A DNA stretch of 64,000 nucleotides, taken from assembly GCA_947652115.1 (NCBI GenBank), contig OX393569.1:12057441-12121440 (forward strand). The letters are read 5' to 3'. Position numbers and translations under genes: made by a program. Under the pieces are notes generated by a model, which had not been told where the DNA came from, made no database searches, and saw only the letters and a program-made list of their open reading frames with translations. Shown here one piece after another: positions 22,301-33,033 of this stretch (its first letter is position 1; the number at the start of each line of letters is the position of its first letter). This DNA is from Blastomussa wellsi. Lineage: Eukaryota; Cnidaria; Anthozoa; Scleractinia; Plerogyridae.

Positions 22301-23221
22301 ATTTTGATTGAATCGGGTCGGTAAAATGGAGACGTCAATCAAACCTGTCAACCTCCTGGATCTGACCAATCAGAGCTTGCACTAGAATCTTGTGCAGAGC
22401 ACGGCGGCATGAAACCTTTGTCTGCAGGCTAAGGCATCAATGGGTTAATAAACATAATTTTTCATGACTTTCCAGGTCTGGAAAATGAAATTCTAAAATT
22501 CTATAACTTTCCAGGTTTTCCGTGACCCGTACGAACCCTGAATAAGCAGGTATTTATAAGTTCAGAGAGTACTCTGGCATTAGTTTGAGTAAACCAAAAC
22601 CAATATTCAGTCAACATGAATCACTAAAGGAATTCAGAGTGGTTAATCAGATGGTCATAGTAAAACTGGATTTGTTGTTGTTGTTGGCCAACTGTTGGCC
22701 AATTGTCGGTGATAATTATGTTGATGATAATTATGTACATGTATGTAGCTTGTTGGTAAGCTGTTGGTAGAATTTATCATAAACAAATCTGCAGCAAATT
22801 GAAAACAGACCTTTGTAATAAAGGATACGTTTTGTTGGATTCATCTCTGATGAACTTCAGGTTGTGAAACATCATGTGTATACATCTCATATTATTGTTT
22901 AATAGGATTGTGTTTAGGTTTATGTTTAACCAGTAATAAGAAGTAATTTCAAACATTGTTGGGAAAATCAAATGGAATCATTTATCTTCCCAGTTTGTTA
23001 TTTATGGAAGCTACTTTTTCATCATTGGAGCTGTGTTCCTGGCAAGAGCTGTGTTTAGCATCACCAGAGTGGGATGGCAGCGATGCTGGCAACAACGATA
23101 TGAAACACAAAACCAGCCTCTGACAGTTATGGCAAACGTAAATGAAGGGGTCACTGCAGAACCTGTTGGGCTAAATACTGAAGTTTTAACAGACGAACTG
23201 GCAGACAATACTCGGATATGA
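19136..23221 (+). CDS. slc19a: SLC19-family folate/thiamine transporter (three exons)
   Basis: Exons 19136-20169, 20571-20712 and 22994-23221 join in frame to 467 residues, close to the usual length of this family. Exon 1 carries the SLC19 signatures [51 protein letters not shown] and several membrane helices of the major-facilitator fold. Exon 3 holds the last helix and a hydrophilic C-terminus. Introns have GTATGT...TTTAG and GTAGTA...CCCAG borders; intron 1 is phase 2 and intron 2 phase 0. Family members move thiamine or reduced folate across the plasma membrane; sequence alone does not tell which. The start at 19136 (AAGATGG) fits the conserved N-terminus. Another ATG at 19099, in a different frame, lies upstream. 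Confidence 0.9.
20297..20327. repeat. 31-nt perfect inverted repeat in SLC19 intron 1
   Basis: 13-bp arms (GTGACTGGGGTGT and its complement) around a 5-nt loop. No poly-T follows on either strand. Function unknown. Confidence 0.7.
20571..20712 (+). CDS. slc19a: SLC19 exon 2
   Basis: 142 bp after a TCACATTTAG acceptor and before a CAG/GTAGTA donor. The first base completes a codon split by intron 1, then come 47 codons including a membrane helix ([19 protein letters not shown]). Confidence 0.88.
20757..22540. mobile_element. hAT-like non-autonomous DNA transposon in SLC19 intron 2
   Basis: The ends are CAGGGTTCGTAC (20757) and GTACGAACCCTG (ending 22540). The CAGGG terminus is typical of hAT elements. 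Subterminal regions repeat the TTTCCATGAC/CATGACTTTCC motif many times, a usual transposase-binding arrangement. No transposase ORF is present. The flanking 8-mers do not match, so the target-site duplication has decayed or the family call is wrong. Confidence 0.65.
22994..23221 (+). CDS. slc19a: SLC19 exon 3
   Basis: Follows a TTCCCAG acceptor. It encodes the final helix ([18 protein letters not shown]), a basic stop-transfer stretch and an acidic C-terminal tail ending in TGA. Confidence 0.88.
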   Translation, partial: FVIYGSYFFIIGAVFLARAVFSITRVGWQRCWQQRYETQNQPLTVMANVNEGVTAEPVGLNTEVLTDELADNTRI

Positions 23222-23729
23222 TTGCCTGATGTGAAAATGTCATTTTACAGTTCTGTGCTTAGTTACAAAGCCTTGAGTGGAAGTACAAAGGCCTGGTTAC
23301 ATTTCACAGAACTGTAAAATGGTCTATTGTAAGTGTAGTATTGTTTAGAGGGGGCAGGTACAAAAGTCAGACTGGATCAACTTGGATTTCTGATTTCAGT
23401 GAGAATAGCAACAAGTGTTGTATGCCTCATTCTTGAGTAGCCGCTATTCTTGTTCAACTCAGTGATCCAAGTAGATCTGGTTCGACTGTTGTCCCTGCCA
23501 GTTTAGAGGTGACAACTTACAGTAGTTGACACTATTCTCGCTCTGAGTCATCTCTAACAAATGCCCTGTTTTCCTTTGGGATTCAAGCTGTGAATTTCTT
23601 GACCATCAGAAATAGTCATGCTTTTCACATGGTTACACACCACATGTCTATAAATAGACCTGTTTTCTCTTGATTTTCTCTCTCTTCATTTTGAAAACAG
23701 CCTCTACGGATCTTATCATTGCTGTGCCC
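23222..23729. other. SLC19 3' flank
   Basis: Holds the likely 3' UTR. No gene or clear repeat seen. Confidence 0.45.
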
Positions 23730-23854
23730 TGTTTTGTTCGATCCTATATTTATTCAAGTTTTTGTATATCAATCATGTGCACATAATGATCACATGGCCT
23801 ATTATGTAATATGAATCACGCATAATGCAACTAGCCTACATTAGTCACATAACA
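23730..23854 (-). repeat. Ty3/gypsy 3' LTR
   Basis: On the minus strand it begins TGTTATGTGACTAATG and ends AACAAAACA. Matches 27039-27163 with scattered differences. Confidence 0.87.
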
Positions 23855-24390
23855 TCCCCTCTCCTTAAGGGATAATTCAAAACTAAAATCAAAATGCCTA
23901 TGATCAATGTCTAGAATCAATGTCTGTACACAATGTCTGGCTGTCAAGTCGGGTTCCTAGCGGATATATTTCTGGGTATCAGCCGGCACTTGGCTTGAAG
24001 TTTGGTCTAATGGCCTCAATGGGGTGGGCTGTTCTCTCAGGACTGTCCTATTCCGTCGGTAGGTTCCTCTCTCAGTCTCGACTTCATAAGGGCATTCATC
24101 AGGACGCTTGGTTACCGTTGCCTTTTCCCATACCTTCTGCCAAAGTCAAAATGGCCTCATCCTTACCACAGCTCCTTGCTCTAAACGGGAAAGGTCTCTG
24201 GTCCCCTTGTTGTTGTACTTCTCTTGTTTTGCTTGTCGGGCCTGGGTCTTCTTCTTGACTGCTTCGGCTCGTACAGACTGTGGTGTCAGGAGCTCTTTTT
24301 TCATTGGGAGCTGTGTCTTGCACCGTCGACCTAGCAACCGTTGGGCTGGACTGGTTCCCATCGATTCAGTGGTAGTGTTCCTTTGGGCCA

Positions 24391-26170
24391 TTACTGCAAG
24401 GTACAGGTCTCCCTTAGTTTCTTTGGCTTTCGCTGGAGGCGTTTTGCATCTTTAACAGCTGCTTCTTTCTTGCCGTTTGACTGTTGGTGTCCAGGATTTC
24501 CTGGTTGATGCTCGAAGCCCCAGTCATTGGCGAATTGACTAAATTTCTCACAAGCAAACTGTGGACCATTGTCACTAATCACAACATCCGGAATTCCTTG
24601 TCTCACAAAGTGACATTTCATCTTCCTGATGACAGTACTTGCCTTTGTGTCTGGAAGTTGGTCGATCTCCAAAAAGTTTGTACCAATCTTCTCCCACGTG
24701 CGTTCTGTGATTTCATGGCTCATCAGGGACTCTCTTGTCTCGCCTCATATTTACTGCACATCTCGAGATGCACTCCATGAGTTCTGGAGTCATACCGGAG
24801 CAGTACATGCACTCCCTCAAACAGCCGTTAACGCCTATGTGTGAACTGTTAAGGCGCTCTTTCATCTTTGATCACATCTGTTTGTGGGAGTCGTTCGCCT
24901 TTGAAGACAAACCCGTCATAAATGCTCATTTCATCCCTGAAATTGAAATAGGAGGCTAGTACAGCTGGGAGTGTTTGTTTCTCCTCTCGCCAGCCAGTCT
25001 GGATAACCTCCTTCAACTGCTGCAAAACTTCATCGTCACGGGCATTGCTTCTCATCTCCTCAGTGCTTCTCAGTCTCTCGTCAGTCATCGGCAATAGTTT
25101 GACCACATTCACTTGCTCAAACTCTCCTTGGGCATTCTCAGTGGTGGGAAGAAATGCCCTGCTGAGGGTGTCTGCAAAGTACATCTCTGGACCTGGCTTG
25201 TATACAATGGACACATCATACTTCTGCACTTTTAACAACATCCCTTGTAGTCTTTTGGGTGCACTTCTGAGTGGTTTGTTGGGGATGGCTGCTAGCGGTT
25301 TATGGTCACTGGACTGTTACTGGACGACCCTGGACGTACTGATCGAACTTCTGAAGCGCAAAAATCAGTGCTAGCATTTCTTTTTCTATCTGAGCATATC
25401 GAGTTTCTGGGTCTGTCAGAGCATGGCTTGCAAAAGCTACAGGTTGCCCATTCTGCATAAGGTCGGCCTCAAGTCCTTTTTCACTAGCGTCACACTGGAC
25501 AGTGAGCTCCTCCTCTGGGTTGTAATACTTTAGGAAGGGTGCCTGTGTCACAAGCTCTTTGACTTTCTCAAATGCTGCATCATGCTCAGGTTGCCACTGC
25601 CATGGAACTTCTTTGCGTGTCAACTGCTGTATGGGTTCTAACACCTCTGCCAGTCGAGGCAGAAATTTGGCCAGATAGTTCACAAACCCACAAAATTGCC
25701 TCACTGCTTTGACATTGGCGGGCTTTGGCATGTTGTGTATGGCTTCAATCTTCTCTGGGTCAGGTTTCAAACCCTCTGCTGTGCCCAGATGCCCCATGTA
25801 GGGGATCTCTTTACACAGGAGCTTCAGATTCTTCTTGTTCAGCTTCACCCCTCTCTCTCTCTGCACCGCTGTAAGAACTGTCATAGCTTTGTGTTGTGGT
25901 CACCGATTGCCTCTTCTGTATCCCCTTCGTCATAGATCACCATGTCATCATGCACTGTTGACAGGCCATCAAGTCGATCAAGGGCCTGGTTCAGTCTCTT
26001 GAAAAATCTCACTGGCCACACTGACTCCAAAAGGAAGGCGTTTCCACCGGTATCTCCCATAGTGTGTGTCAAATGTTGTCAGCTTGCTCGACTTGTCATC
26101 CAGTTGCACGTGCCAGTAGCCATTCCTATCATTTATCTTGGTTAAGACTTTTGCTCGCGAGAGGCTTTGT
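24391..26170 (-). pseudogene. pol: Ty3/gypsy pol relic (RT, RNase H, integrase)
   Basis: Reading down the minus strand: RT fragment (LTKINDRNGYWHVQLDDKSS, then RWKRLPFGVSVASEIFQ); catalytic box as VHDDMVIY; RT thumb and RNase H (GHLGTAEGLKPDPEKIEAIH, TVQCDASEKGLEADLMQNGQ, HALTDPETRYAQIEKEMLA); the linker ADTLSRAF; and an integrase fragment (VVISDNGPQFACEKF). The frame is broken at least four times. The integrase zinc finger and part of its core are missing. The RNase H catalytic Asp of CDASEKG is kept. Confidence 0.87.
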
Positions 26171-26192
26171 CGTCTTTACTCTATGGACATCC

Positions 26193-26537
26193 TCAGGATG
26201 TACTTGCGTACTTGTCAAATTCCTTGAGGACTTCAGGTAGTTTGCACCGGTTTGCCTCGCTCAAATCAAAACTATTGTACATCTTGACCGCGTTGGGTCC
26301 TATCGAGTAGAGAAATAGTGCCACTCTGTACTCTTCTGTTTGCTTTTCCAGCTGTGCCACAATGGCATAATTTTCCCATTGCTGCTTGTAGACTTTCCAA
26401 TTTACAGCCTTGTTCTTTCCTGTCAAGTTGAGACCTGTTGGTGGCTGTATGCCTTGCATTATCGGCGGTGAGGGTGAGAGAATCTGTCCTGCTTGCTCTT
26501 GCTGTTCGCCTGGAGGCGGCGACTGATCCGATGGCAT
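26193..26537 (-). pseudogene. gag: Ty3/gypsy gag relic
   Basis: 115 codons. A proline-rich start leads into the retrotransposon Gag helix region (NWKVYKQQWENYAIVAQL, then YRVALFLYSIG). Truncated; the nucleocapsid and protease regions are absent, and the RT fragment follows directly. Confidence 0.75.
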
Positions 26538-26699
26538 CTTGTCTTCTTCTCTGAACGGTTTTAAGGTTTGTTGCTGCGCTTACAATCTAACGGTTTTAAG
26601 GTTTGACGTGCACTCCAGCAGCGCTTAATTGCAGGAATGGCTCCGGGCTCGGAATGCACTGGGAACGAGTTTGGTTAGCTAAATTAGTCTACAAAATCA

Positions 26700-26826
26700 C
26701 CCTGGTTAGCGTATTATAACACTGCAGTTAGCCTACTGAGCACTGCGGTTAGCCTATTAAGCAATCCGGTTAGCCTACTTTTGCATTCCGGTCAGCCTAC
26801 TAAGCACTGCGGTTATGCGGTTAGCT
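26700..26826 (+). repeat. Tandem repeat, about 22-24 bp unit
   Basis: About five imperfect copies of GCACTGCGGTTAGCCTACTA lie inside the foldback element. Confidence 0.75.
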
Positions 26827-26883
26827 CTCAAGAATGGTAAGGGTAACACGATAAAATCTTAAAATTTTTGGTGCTCAGCAGCC

Positions 26884-26962
26884 GGGCCTTGGTAGTGTAG
26901 TGGTTAGTAGGAATAGCTCGTGTTCTGAGTGTCCCGGGATCGATTCCACCTCTGTGCTTTTA
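26884..26962 (+). repeat. tRNA-like sequence (SINE head)
   Basis: A box TGGTAGTGTAGTGG and B box GGGATCGATTCC at tRNA-like spacing. There is no good acceptor-stem pairing and no 3' end, so it is not called as a tRNA gene. Confidence 0.5.
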
Positions 26963-27038
26963 TAATTGACTAAAAAAAATCCCGTGTCCCGGAGCCATTC
27001 CTGCATTTAACGCCATGTGTGCACTCCGGCTGCCACCA

Positions 27039-27163
27039 TGTTTCGTTCAATGCTATATTTATTCAAGTTTTTGTTTTTCAATCATGTGCACATAATGATC
27101 ACGTGGCCTATTATGTAATATGAATCATGCATAATGCAACTAGCCTACATTAGTCATGTAACG
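27039..27163 (-). repeat. Ty3/gypsy 5' LTR
   Basis: Matching LTR. The outer TGTT terminus is mutated to CGTT on the minus strand. The primer-binding site abuts its inner end. Confidence 0.87.
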
Positions 27164-27555
27164 CGTCCTTCATTGTTTTATGTCTGTGGTGTTATTTCTT
27201 TGGTGTCAGCGAGCCCTTCAGATGGTGTGGTCTTTGCTGCCTTTAAAGGTCAAGATTTAAGACTCCTTGCAACCAGCCACTCCAGTCTCAGAAGGTGCAA
27301 AAATGCACAAGAGGTTGGTCGTTTTTCTTGTGGGCCTGTCAGCTTTTGCAGCATCTTCTTTAGCTCTTGTTTGGCCAGCTATTTTGTTTCATGCTCGCAA
27401 CACTTTCTAGTTTACGCCTTTTTTCGGGTTGTCTGGCTTTGTTTACTATCTTTAGTTCCACATCCAGATTACGAGTTTTGTTTTCTTTAGCCGGTTTCTC
27501 TTTGGCTTACTCTCAGTAGTTTATCGCGTGTTTGTGTTACAGGCATCGTTTTCTT
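27164..27555. other. Intergenic, no gene seen
   Basis: The ORF at 27134-27490 starts in the LTR and has no family features. Confidence 0.45.
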
Positions 27556-27775
27556 TTTAGTGTCCTTGAGATGTGGCCTGTCTGTGTGACAGCTTGATTT
27601 TTGCATCTGTGTGACAAGTAGCCTGTCTTCATGTCGGCTTGATTTTCGATTCTGTGTGATGGCTTTATTTTTGCATCTGTGTGACAATTAGCCTGTTTTT
27701 GTGGCGGCTTGACTTTTTTGCATCTGTGTGACGAGTAGCCCATCTTTGTGATGGCTCGATTTTCGTGTCTGCGGC
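27556..27775. repeat. Degenerate tandem repeat around TGCATCTGTGTGAC
   Basis: Three longer copies of TTTTTGCATCTGTGTGACAA followed by AGCCTGT and a GGCTTGATTTT segment, at irregular spacing of about 50-70 bp. ORFs here only echo the repeat. Confidence 0.7.
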
Positions 27776-30440
27776 TGTTGTTTCAAGTTACATTTTTTGT
27801 GCCTTTGGTTAATTAGGAATTACCCGTTGTTTGACCACAATGTCAAAAGTAATTTGTATTTGCTATTAAACCTATGTGTTTATGATTATATGCCTACTTG
27901 TCCATTTCTTATTTTCTTTTAGCTAACTGCTGGTATGCTTCTGATGGAGTTGTCTAATACCCTTCATTGCTCTGTCTCTGTACGAGGTATTTCAGGCTGC
28001 TGTGCAGTTGGCTTTATCTGTTTTTCTATTTTGGGTTTTACAATAGGACTTTTTGTTCCTAGTATTTTCAATTGTAGACCTTACATGGTCAGAAGTCCCC
28101 CAGATGTGGTTTTGCTCAATACTGTACTAAGTCATGTAACTGGAAAGGGGAAAAGCAGGCCCATCGCCTTCTTTGGTTTCTAGTGAAGTCACTAATACTA
28201 TCCCCATCCCTCAAGATGTTATTTTCCTAGACCTCTTATGGGTCCTTAGATAGATATTGCCAAGTACCTAGGCTTTTGCTCCACCAGTATGGTAGATGAT
28301 CACAACAACTTAGCTTACTTGTGCTGCTCGGTCACACAGCCAGTGTTCTGTCATCTTTCGTTTTCCGAAGCCTAAGACCCATTTCCCTAGCATCTTTCCA
28401 TAGTTTTTTTCCTGATCTAGTTGTTAGGAATAAATCTTTTGAGTTTTGTTGAGAGGTATGTTTTTTGTAACATTTTCAGTTGGCTTTAGGTTATGGTTTT
28501 GCCATCCATCCCTCTGTGAGTGGCAGCCATAGGGCTCGCTTCTTCCCATATCTGAATCCCTGCCTGGGGCATTTGGGAGTGGGGGCTCCGGTTAGAATTT
28601 ATTACTATACACCTTATTCCAAAGATGATGTTCTTTTATGGTTCATTCATTCTGAATTTGAAACAGCTTGTACTTGTATAAAAAAAATATGAGGCGACCC
28701 TTACTTTTTATTTTATAAAATGTAATTAATTTGCTATTTAATGCAAAAGTTGCTTAGGGTGAGAATAAAAAATGCAATCATTTTGTTGAGATTACACAAT
28801 ACCTGAAAGGAAGATTGCTATAGAATATAATATTTCTCAAAAATGAAATTAAAATCTTGAAACCTGCATGTGTTATCTAGAAAAAATTTTTTTAATAAAA
28901 CAGTTAGGTGTTGTAATCGTCATAGTGTGTCGGCCCCTCGGTAGTCTCCGTCACAATGCGCTTTAGCTTTTGGCGAGAATGCCATCTCTTTAAAGTCTCT
29001 TTTAATTGTGTTAGGGATTTTTAAAATTTTGGATATTTATCTTTTGGCAGCTGCGAATGCATCAATGTAGGGAAAATATACTGGCTCCGTTCTTCTCAAG
29101 AAATGGAGGAACAGCATAGCAGATATTTTGTTTCGAATTCTACAATTCAAAACCTTTCCATTGATATATAGTTTGTGGTAGTTTCCTTAAAACAAAGTAG
29201 GTATGGTTTTTTTTCTGAAGATCACCCGTGAAGGTATTGTGTAACCTTAATAAGGATGCGGATGATGAAGTTTCAAAGATAGTATATTGGTAAGTTATTT
29301 TTAGGATTGCTATATTTAGTGCTGAGTTTGTTTATGAAAATCCAAATTAAAAGGGAATTTGCAAGGAATATATTGCTTAATTTATTATTAATTTTACTAT
29401 TACTTTTTTAAAACATTATGTTTAAAAAAAATAAAAAATGCCACATCAGCGCTTTTTTCCATCTTCAGACCTAATTATGTGGAAAATTTGTTTGGCTGCA
29501 CCCCCCCAAACTCTTTTTTGGTTTTTAATAGCCCTTGGCAACATCTATGTTTCTAATGCATAGTCATTGGCTGGGTAACATTGCTATTAGAAGACACTGC
29601 TCTTAACCTTAATTTTGATGCCATTGCTTTCAACTTTTGTTTAATTTGAATTATGCTACATTAAATGAAATAATTTTATTCTTTGAGTGGTAACACTTTG
29701 ACATAGGCTGCTTTTGCAGGAGAGATTGTTTCTTTTTTTTTTGGTGGGGGGGATCGAGTGGGGTAGTGTATTACTTTTGTTTATCTCAAAATGATGCAAT
29801 CCTGCATTAACCAAAGGAAGGCATGGGCTCAGGTATGTTTGCGAAGAAATAGTTTTACTAGATGTAGAAAAATAAGAAATTAGCAGGTAGACACCAAAAC
29901 AGTCCTCTGCCAACCTTAGGACAATACCTGGTCCTCCAATACTTAGAAAGGAAATGGAGAAATATGATTGGCTGATTAGTTATTGGCCTTCAGATTGTTT
30001 TGAGCCTCCTTGGCTATCCATCATCTCATTTCCAACAGTACCCACTCATAGAATAATTTGTCAAGATACAGAAATAACTCAAGGTATGAAAATAAAAGCA
30101 TTAAAATAAGAGATACCAGCCTATTTGGATACCACAGAATGAGATATTTTGCGATATGGCAACTTGCACTGCATAGAGATGAATTATTCAGCCCTCATAT
30201 TAAACTGCAAGTATCTCTCTCTTTTTCTGTTGTATTTTAGGTCCTATTATTCCAATAAATTTTATAGAACCCACAAGCTGTAGAGGCTTTAAATTCTGTA
30301 GTCCTTTATAAATAAAGGTGTGCTGTTATAGTTCTACGAAAATGGAATAATATGTTGAGATCTACACGGAAATAAAGATACCCAAATAATTAAACTAAGA
30401 TGATCCAAATTCGGAACCTCTTTAGATCTTTACTACAAGC
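27776..30440. other. AT-rich intergenic region, no gene seen
   Basis: No credible coding sequence. The 70-codon ORF at 28480-28692 has no recognisable domain. Confidence 0.5.
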
Positions 30441-30735
30441 AATATTGGCCGTTTTTATGCTAGAGACGATAAAGTCGTCTTTTCGCCTTTGACGTCTAAG
30501 ACGTTAAAGGCGTCTGGAATAAAAACGGGACGCATTTAGTAGACGGCCTGACAGAAAAAAAAATAAACTTTTTGTGCGCGGATTTACGAACATATCGACT
30601 TGCAACTTCCTGGAAACATGGTGGGATTGTATCCAGGTTAATAGCGTCCCGTTTTTATACTAGACGCTTTTACGAGACGTTAAAGCTGTCCGTTAAGAGC
30701 GTCGTTCGGACGCTCTTACGAAAAGACGTTATGAA
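30441..30735. repeat. Palindromic/MITE-like repeat with GTTTTTAT..TAGACG motifs
   Basis: Repeated direct and inverted copies of CGTTTTTATACTAGACG and GACGTTAAAG-type blocks (30451, 30520, 30651) form foldback structures. No ORF. Confidence 0.6.
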
Positions 30736-31053
30736 TGAATCTCCCTGAGCGCTTTCCATTCGACCAAAAATTCCGGGTGGGAGAGCGAATGGAACAGACA
30801 TTTTTCGGAATTTCATTCCGAAATTTTGGGTGTACCTCGCCAGGTTGGCCTAAAATTCCGGAAAATCGGAATAACCGGAAAATTCCAGCTGAGCGTTGTT
30901 GGGGCTAGCGTGTTTCTTTGAATTAAATAAAGTATACCTAACCTAACCTATTCTGTGCCATTCGACCATTCCTGATCGGCCCCAGTTTCTCCGAGCCGAA
31001 ATTGTAGTAGAGAATCAAGATGGCTTCTCGATAAATCGAATTACATTCGTCGG

Positions 31054-31364
31054 AAGTAGTATAGCCGGAAGTTAATGAATAACACCTGATACCCACCGTT
31101 ATATTTTCCTGTTTTTAAAGCTCCCAACGGCGAAAAACGGCAAGTTTGCACATTGCTTCCTCATCGCCGAAGTCGAGATTTCGAAATGTCTGAAGACTCA
31201 GCTCCGACTCAGTCGGAGCGAGTCACCCACGGGAAAGCGAAATCTTACTTCAGCAAATGAGGAAGCAAATATGCAAACAAAACTGCGCCGTTGGGAGCTT
31301 TAAAAACAGGAAACTAAAACGGTGATGATCAGGTATTATTCATTAACTTCCGGCTATACTACTT
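31054..31364. mobile_element. MITE with about 130-bp inverted arms
   Basis: Arms starting AAGTAGTATAGCCGGAAGTT at 31054 and ending with its complement at 31364 also share CCTGTTTTTAAAGCTCCCAA. The centre contains the palindrome CTCCGACTCAGTCGGAG. It sits at the left edge of the Polinton element, and the ATG at 31322 of the next ORF lies inside its right arm. Confidence 0.8.
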
Positions 31365-31390
31365 GTGTGGAAGGACAACCCATATATATA

Positions 31391-31819
31391 ATGGTACGCG
31401 GAGCAAACAACTGCGTGTGGTTGATGCGAAATCGGAAAGAGAACTGCGGCAAACGGTGTGTCGGAGTATATTGCGGCCAGCATAACTTTCAGCTGAAAAG
31501 AGGAATGCAAAGGCCCGCACCATGCCGCAGCTGCGGCGTTGGAGTTTTGTGTGATTACCGTTTATGTCTTGCTTGCGGCGGAAACAAGCTTAGACAGCAG
31601 CTTATTCGCAACTCTAAGTTACCGATGGCTGCAGCAAGAACCGCATCCCCGATAGAAATGTTATGCGCAGAGTATGTTGTAGACGAAGTGGCTGAACAGG
31701 AAATACTTGCGTGCCAGAATTATTCAGTTGAACAATTAACTGCGCGTAAATATATGGCTGCGCAAAAACCCAAACATGCTAGAGTATATAGCAGAAAGAG
31801 CATCTCTTGGCTGGGATGA
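31391..31819 (+). CDS. Cysteine-rich zinc-binding protein of the Polinton element
   Basis: From the ATG at 31391 the protein has a CVWLM...NCGKRC...YCGQH block, then PCRSCGVGVLCDYRLCLACG, two clusters that look like zinc ribbons. A less ordered C-terminus follows. The longer ORF from 31322 starts inside the MITE and is not natural. The family is unknown to me by name; a nucleic-acid-binding role is a guess from the zinc-ribbon pattern. The C-terminal frame appears to continue in another frame from 31776, which suggests a frameshift. Confidence 0.55.
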   Translation: MVRGANNCVWLMRNRKENCGKRCVGVYCGQHNFQLKRGMQRPAPCRSCGVGVLCDYRLCLACGGNKLRQQLIRNSKLPMAAARTASPIEMLCAEYVVDEVAEQEILACQNYSVEQLTARKYMAAQKPKHARVYSRKSISWLG

Positions 31820-32303
31820 AATTCACGAGGAGATAGAAGCTGCTTCTTTCTGCACCAGACGCCATCAAATTGTCAAGGCAACGGTGTGTAGAAAATGCAC
31901 CAAATGCAAACGGAATGGATTGTGCATGTCGTGCTTCAAAATGGAGACAAACACTTTCTCGGCGACCCTTCGTTTTCGGAGAGCGACTACACCGAACTGT
32001 TTTGAAAGCTATTTGAACCGCGTGACCAATGTGCAAACAGGCCCTCGGATGGCTCCCCGCACACGGTTTGGCGAGCGCCACAGAGAACGAGGTGGAACAA
32101 CAAGATTGGTCAAAGCTGTCGATTTGATCTTTCGAGCTCGCGCATTGCCTCTACAACTTGCTGTGTTATCCGTCTGACCTCGCTCTGCCAAACGGGTGTT
32201 GAAAGTTCGTTGTAAATGCAGAAAATCGTATGGAAAAGACGAAGCATTTTGGACTTCGCTGACAAAGTTCTGCCCTATTCGTGATTTTTTTCGCAAGGGC
32301 TAG
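31776..32303 (+). pseudogene. Degenerate continuation of Polinton left-end gene(s)
   Basis: Fragments in several frames look coding but do not join: LEYIAERASLGWDEIHEEIE, a CRKCTKCKRNGLCMSC segment, and a final LKVRCKCRKSYGKDEAFW piece ending at 32303. No family recognised. Confidence 0.4.
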
Positions 32304-32485
32304 AGAAAGGCCACCAGAGGACTGGTCAATTTTTTCAAAACCGAGAGAGAGATTTTTTGTTTTCTTTGTCTCAAAGTTTAGTTCAAATTTGTGCTGGACG
32401 CCGTCAGTTTTTTTCGAAGCTTTTGCCGAAACTCTTGCCGAACCTGCTTTTTTATCATTTCAAGATCCGGCGAATCGGTCTGTTT

Positions 32486-33008
32486 TTACGCGAAGTTTTC
32501 CCGCAGTCTCTCATTGAGTTTGCGATATTTCTACATTTCAAGAGATATCTGTTTGAATTCTGCGTCGGAAACATTGTTATCGGAAAGAGCTTGAGAGACG
32601 GAGCTTTGGATTGAGTCATGCTTTGCACGAGCCAGAGCATGAATTTTCGTGTGCTTTTTAACTTTCCTTTCCAGCTTCTTGTTCGCAACAGACAGGCCTG
32701 TGGAAGCAAATCCTAGGAGAGCGACAATTCCAGCTATAGGCGCACCGACCACAATTCCGACACCAGTGAGTGAACTTGCAACGGCCCCGGAAGACAGGGC
32801 GGCACTTGCAAAGCCAAGAGAGACCGCGGAAAAGTGAATCACTTTCCGAGCTTTCTTGTATTTTTTCAACACAAGCCTTGTAATGTTCAGCCTCATCGGC
32901 AATTTCTTTTTCAATTTTGCTGATCTCAGTTAGCCGGAAATTGGTTCTTTCCAGGGGTAGCTCTGGATAAATAGGCGGTGCACTTGGCAACACATTTGCC
33001 GAAGACAT
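32486..33008 (-). pseudogene. Polinton membrane protein with long hydrophobic hairpin
   Basis: Start MSSANVLPSAPPIYPELPLE (33008), then a charged helix. After a frame break at an A-run near 32862 comes a basic KKYKKARK stretch, about 50 hydrophobic residues rich in Gly, Ala and Ser (SAVSLGFASAALSSGAVASS onward, likely two membrane helices), and a basic, helical tail. TAG at 32531-32533 stops it 15 codons before the natural end at 32486. The layout suggests a virion or membrane-remodelling protein, but this is inference. It is one of the anonymous companions I remember from coral Polintons. Confidence 0.6.
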
Positions 33009-33033
33009 GGTATATACACAGATTTTTATTTTT

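Larger units (their letters stand above)
26621..27014. mobile_element. Foldback element inside the retrotransposon leader
   Basis: Inverted arms at 26621-26647 and 26988-27014 share TGCAGGAATGGCTCCGGG. Imperfect 15-bp direct repeats (GTGCACTCC.GC.GC) flank them at 26608-26622 and 27019-27033. Between the arms are a short tandem repeat and a tRNA-like unit. The right direct repeat overlaps the primer-binding site, so the flank may also reflect recombination. Confidence 0.55.
23730..27163 (-). mobile_element. Decayed Ty3/gypsy LTR retrotransposon
   Basis: Two LTRs of about 125 bp (23730-23854 and 27039-27163) enclose fragments of gag and pol on the minus strand. A primer-binding site directly follows the 5' LTR (minus TGGTGGCAGCCGGAG, plus 27024-27038) and a purine tract (minus AAGGAGAGGGGA, just right of 23854) precedes the 3' LTR. 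The internal part is only about 3.2 kb, so much of gag and pol is deleted. The LTRs differ at several sites, so the insertion is old. Confidence 0.87.

Noticed and set aside
24099..25374. Plus-strand ORFs across the Ty3/gypsy region
   Set aside because: Shadows of the minus-strand pol relic.
26884..26962. Functional tRNA gene
   Set aside because: A and B boxes are present, but acceptor-stem pairing and a normal 3' end are missing; more likely a SINE head.
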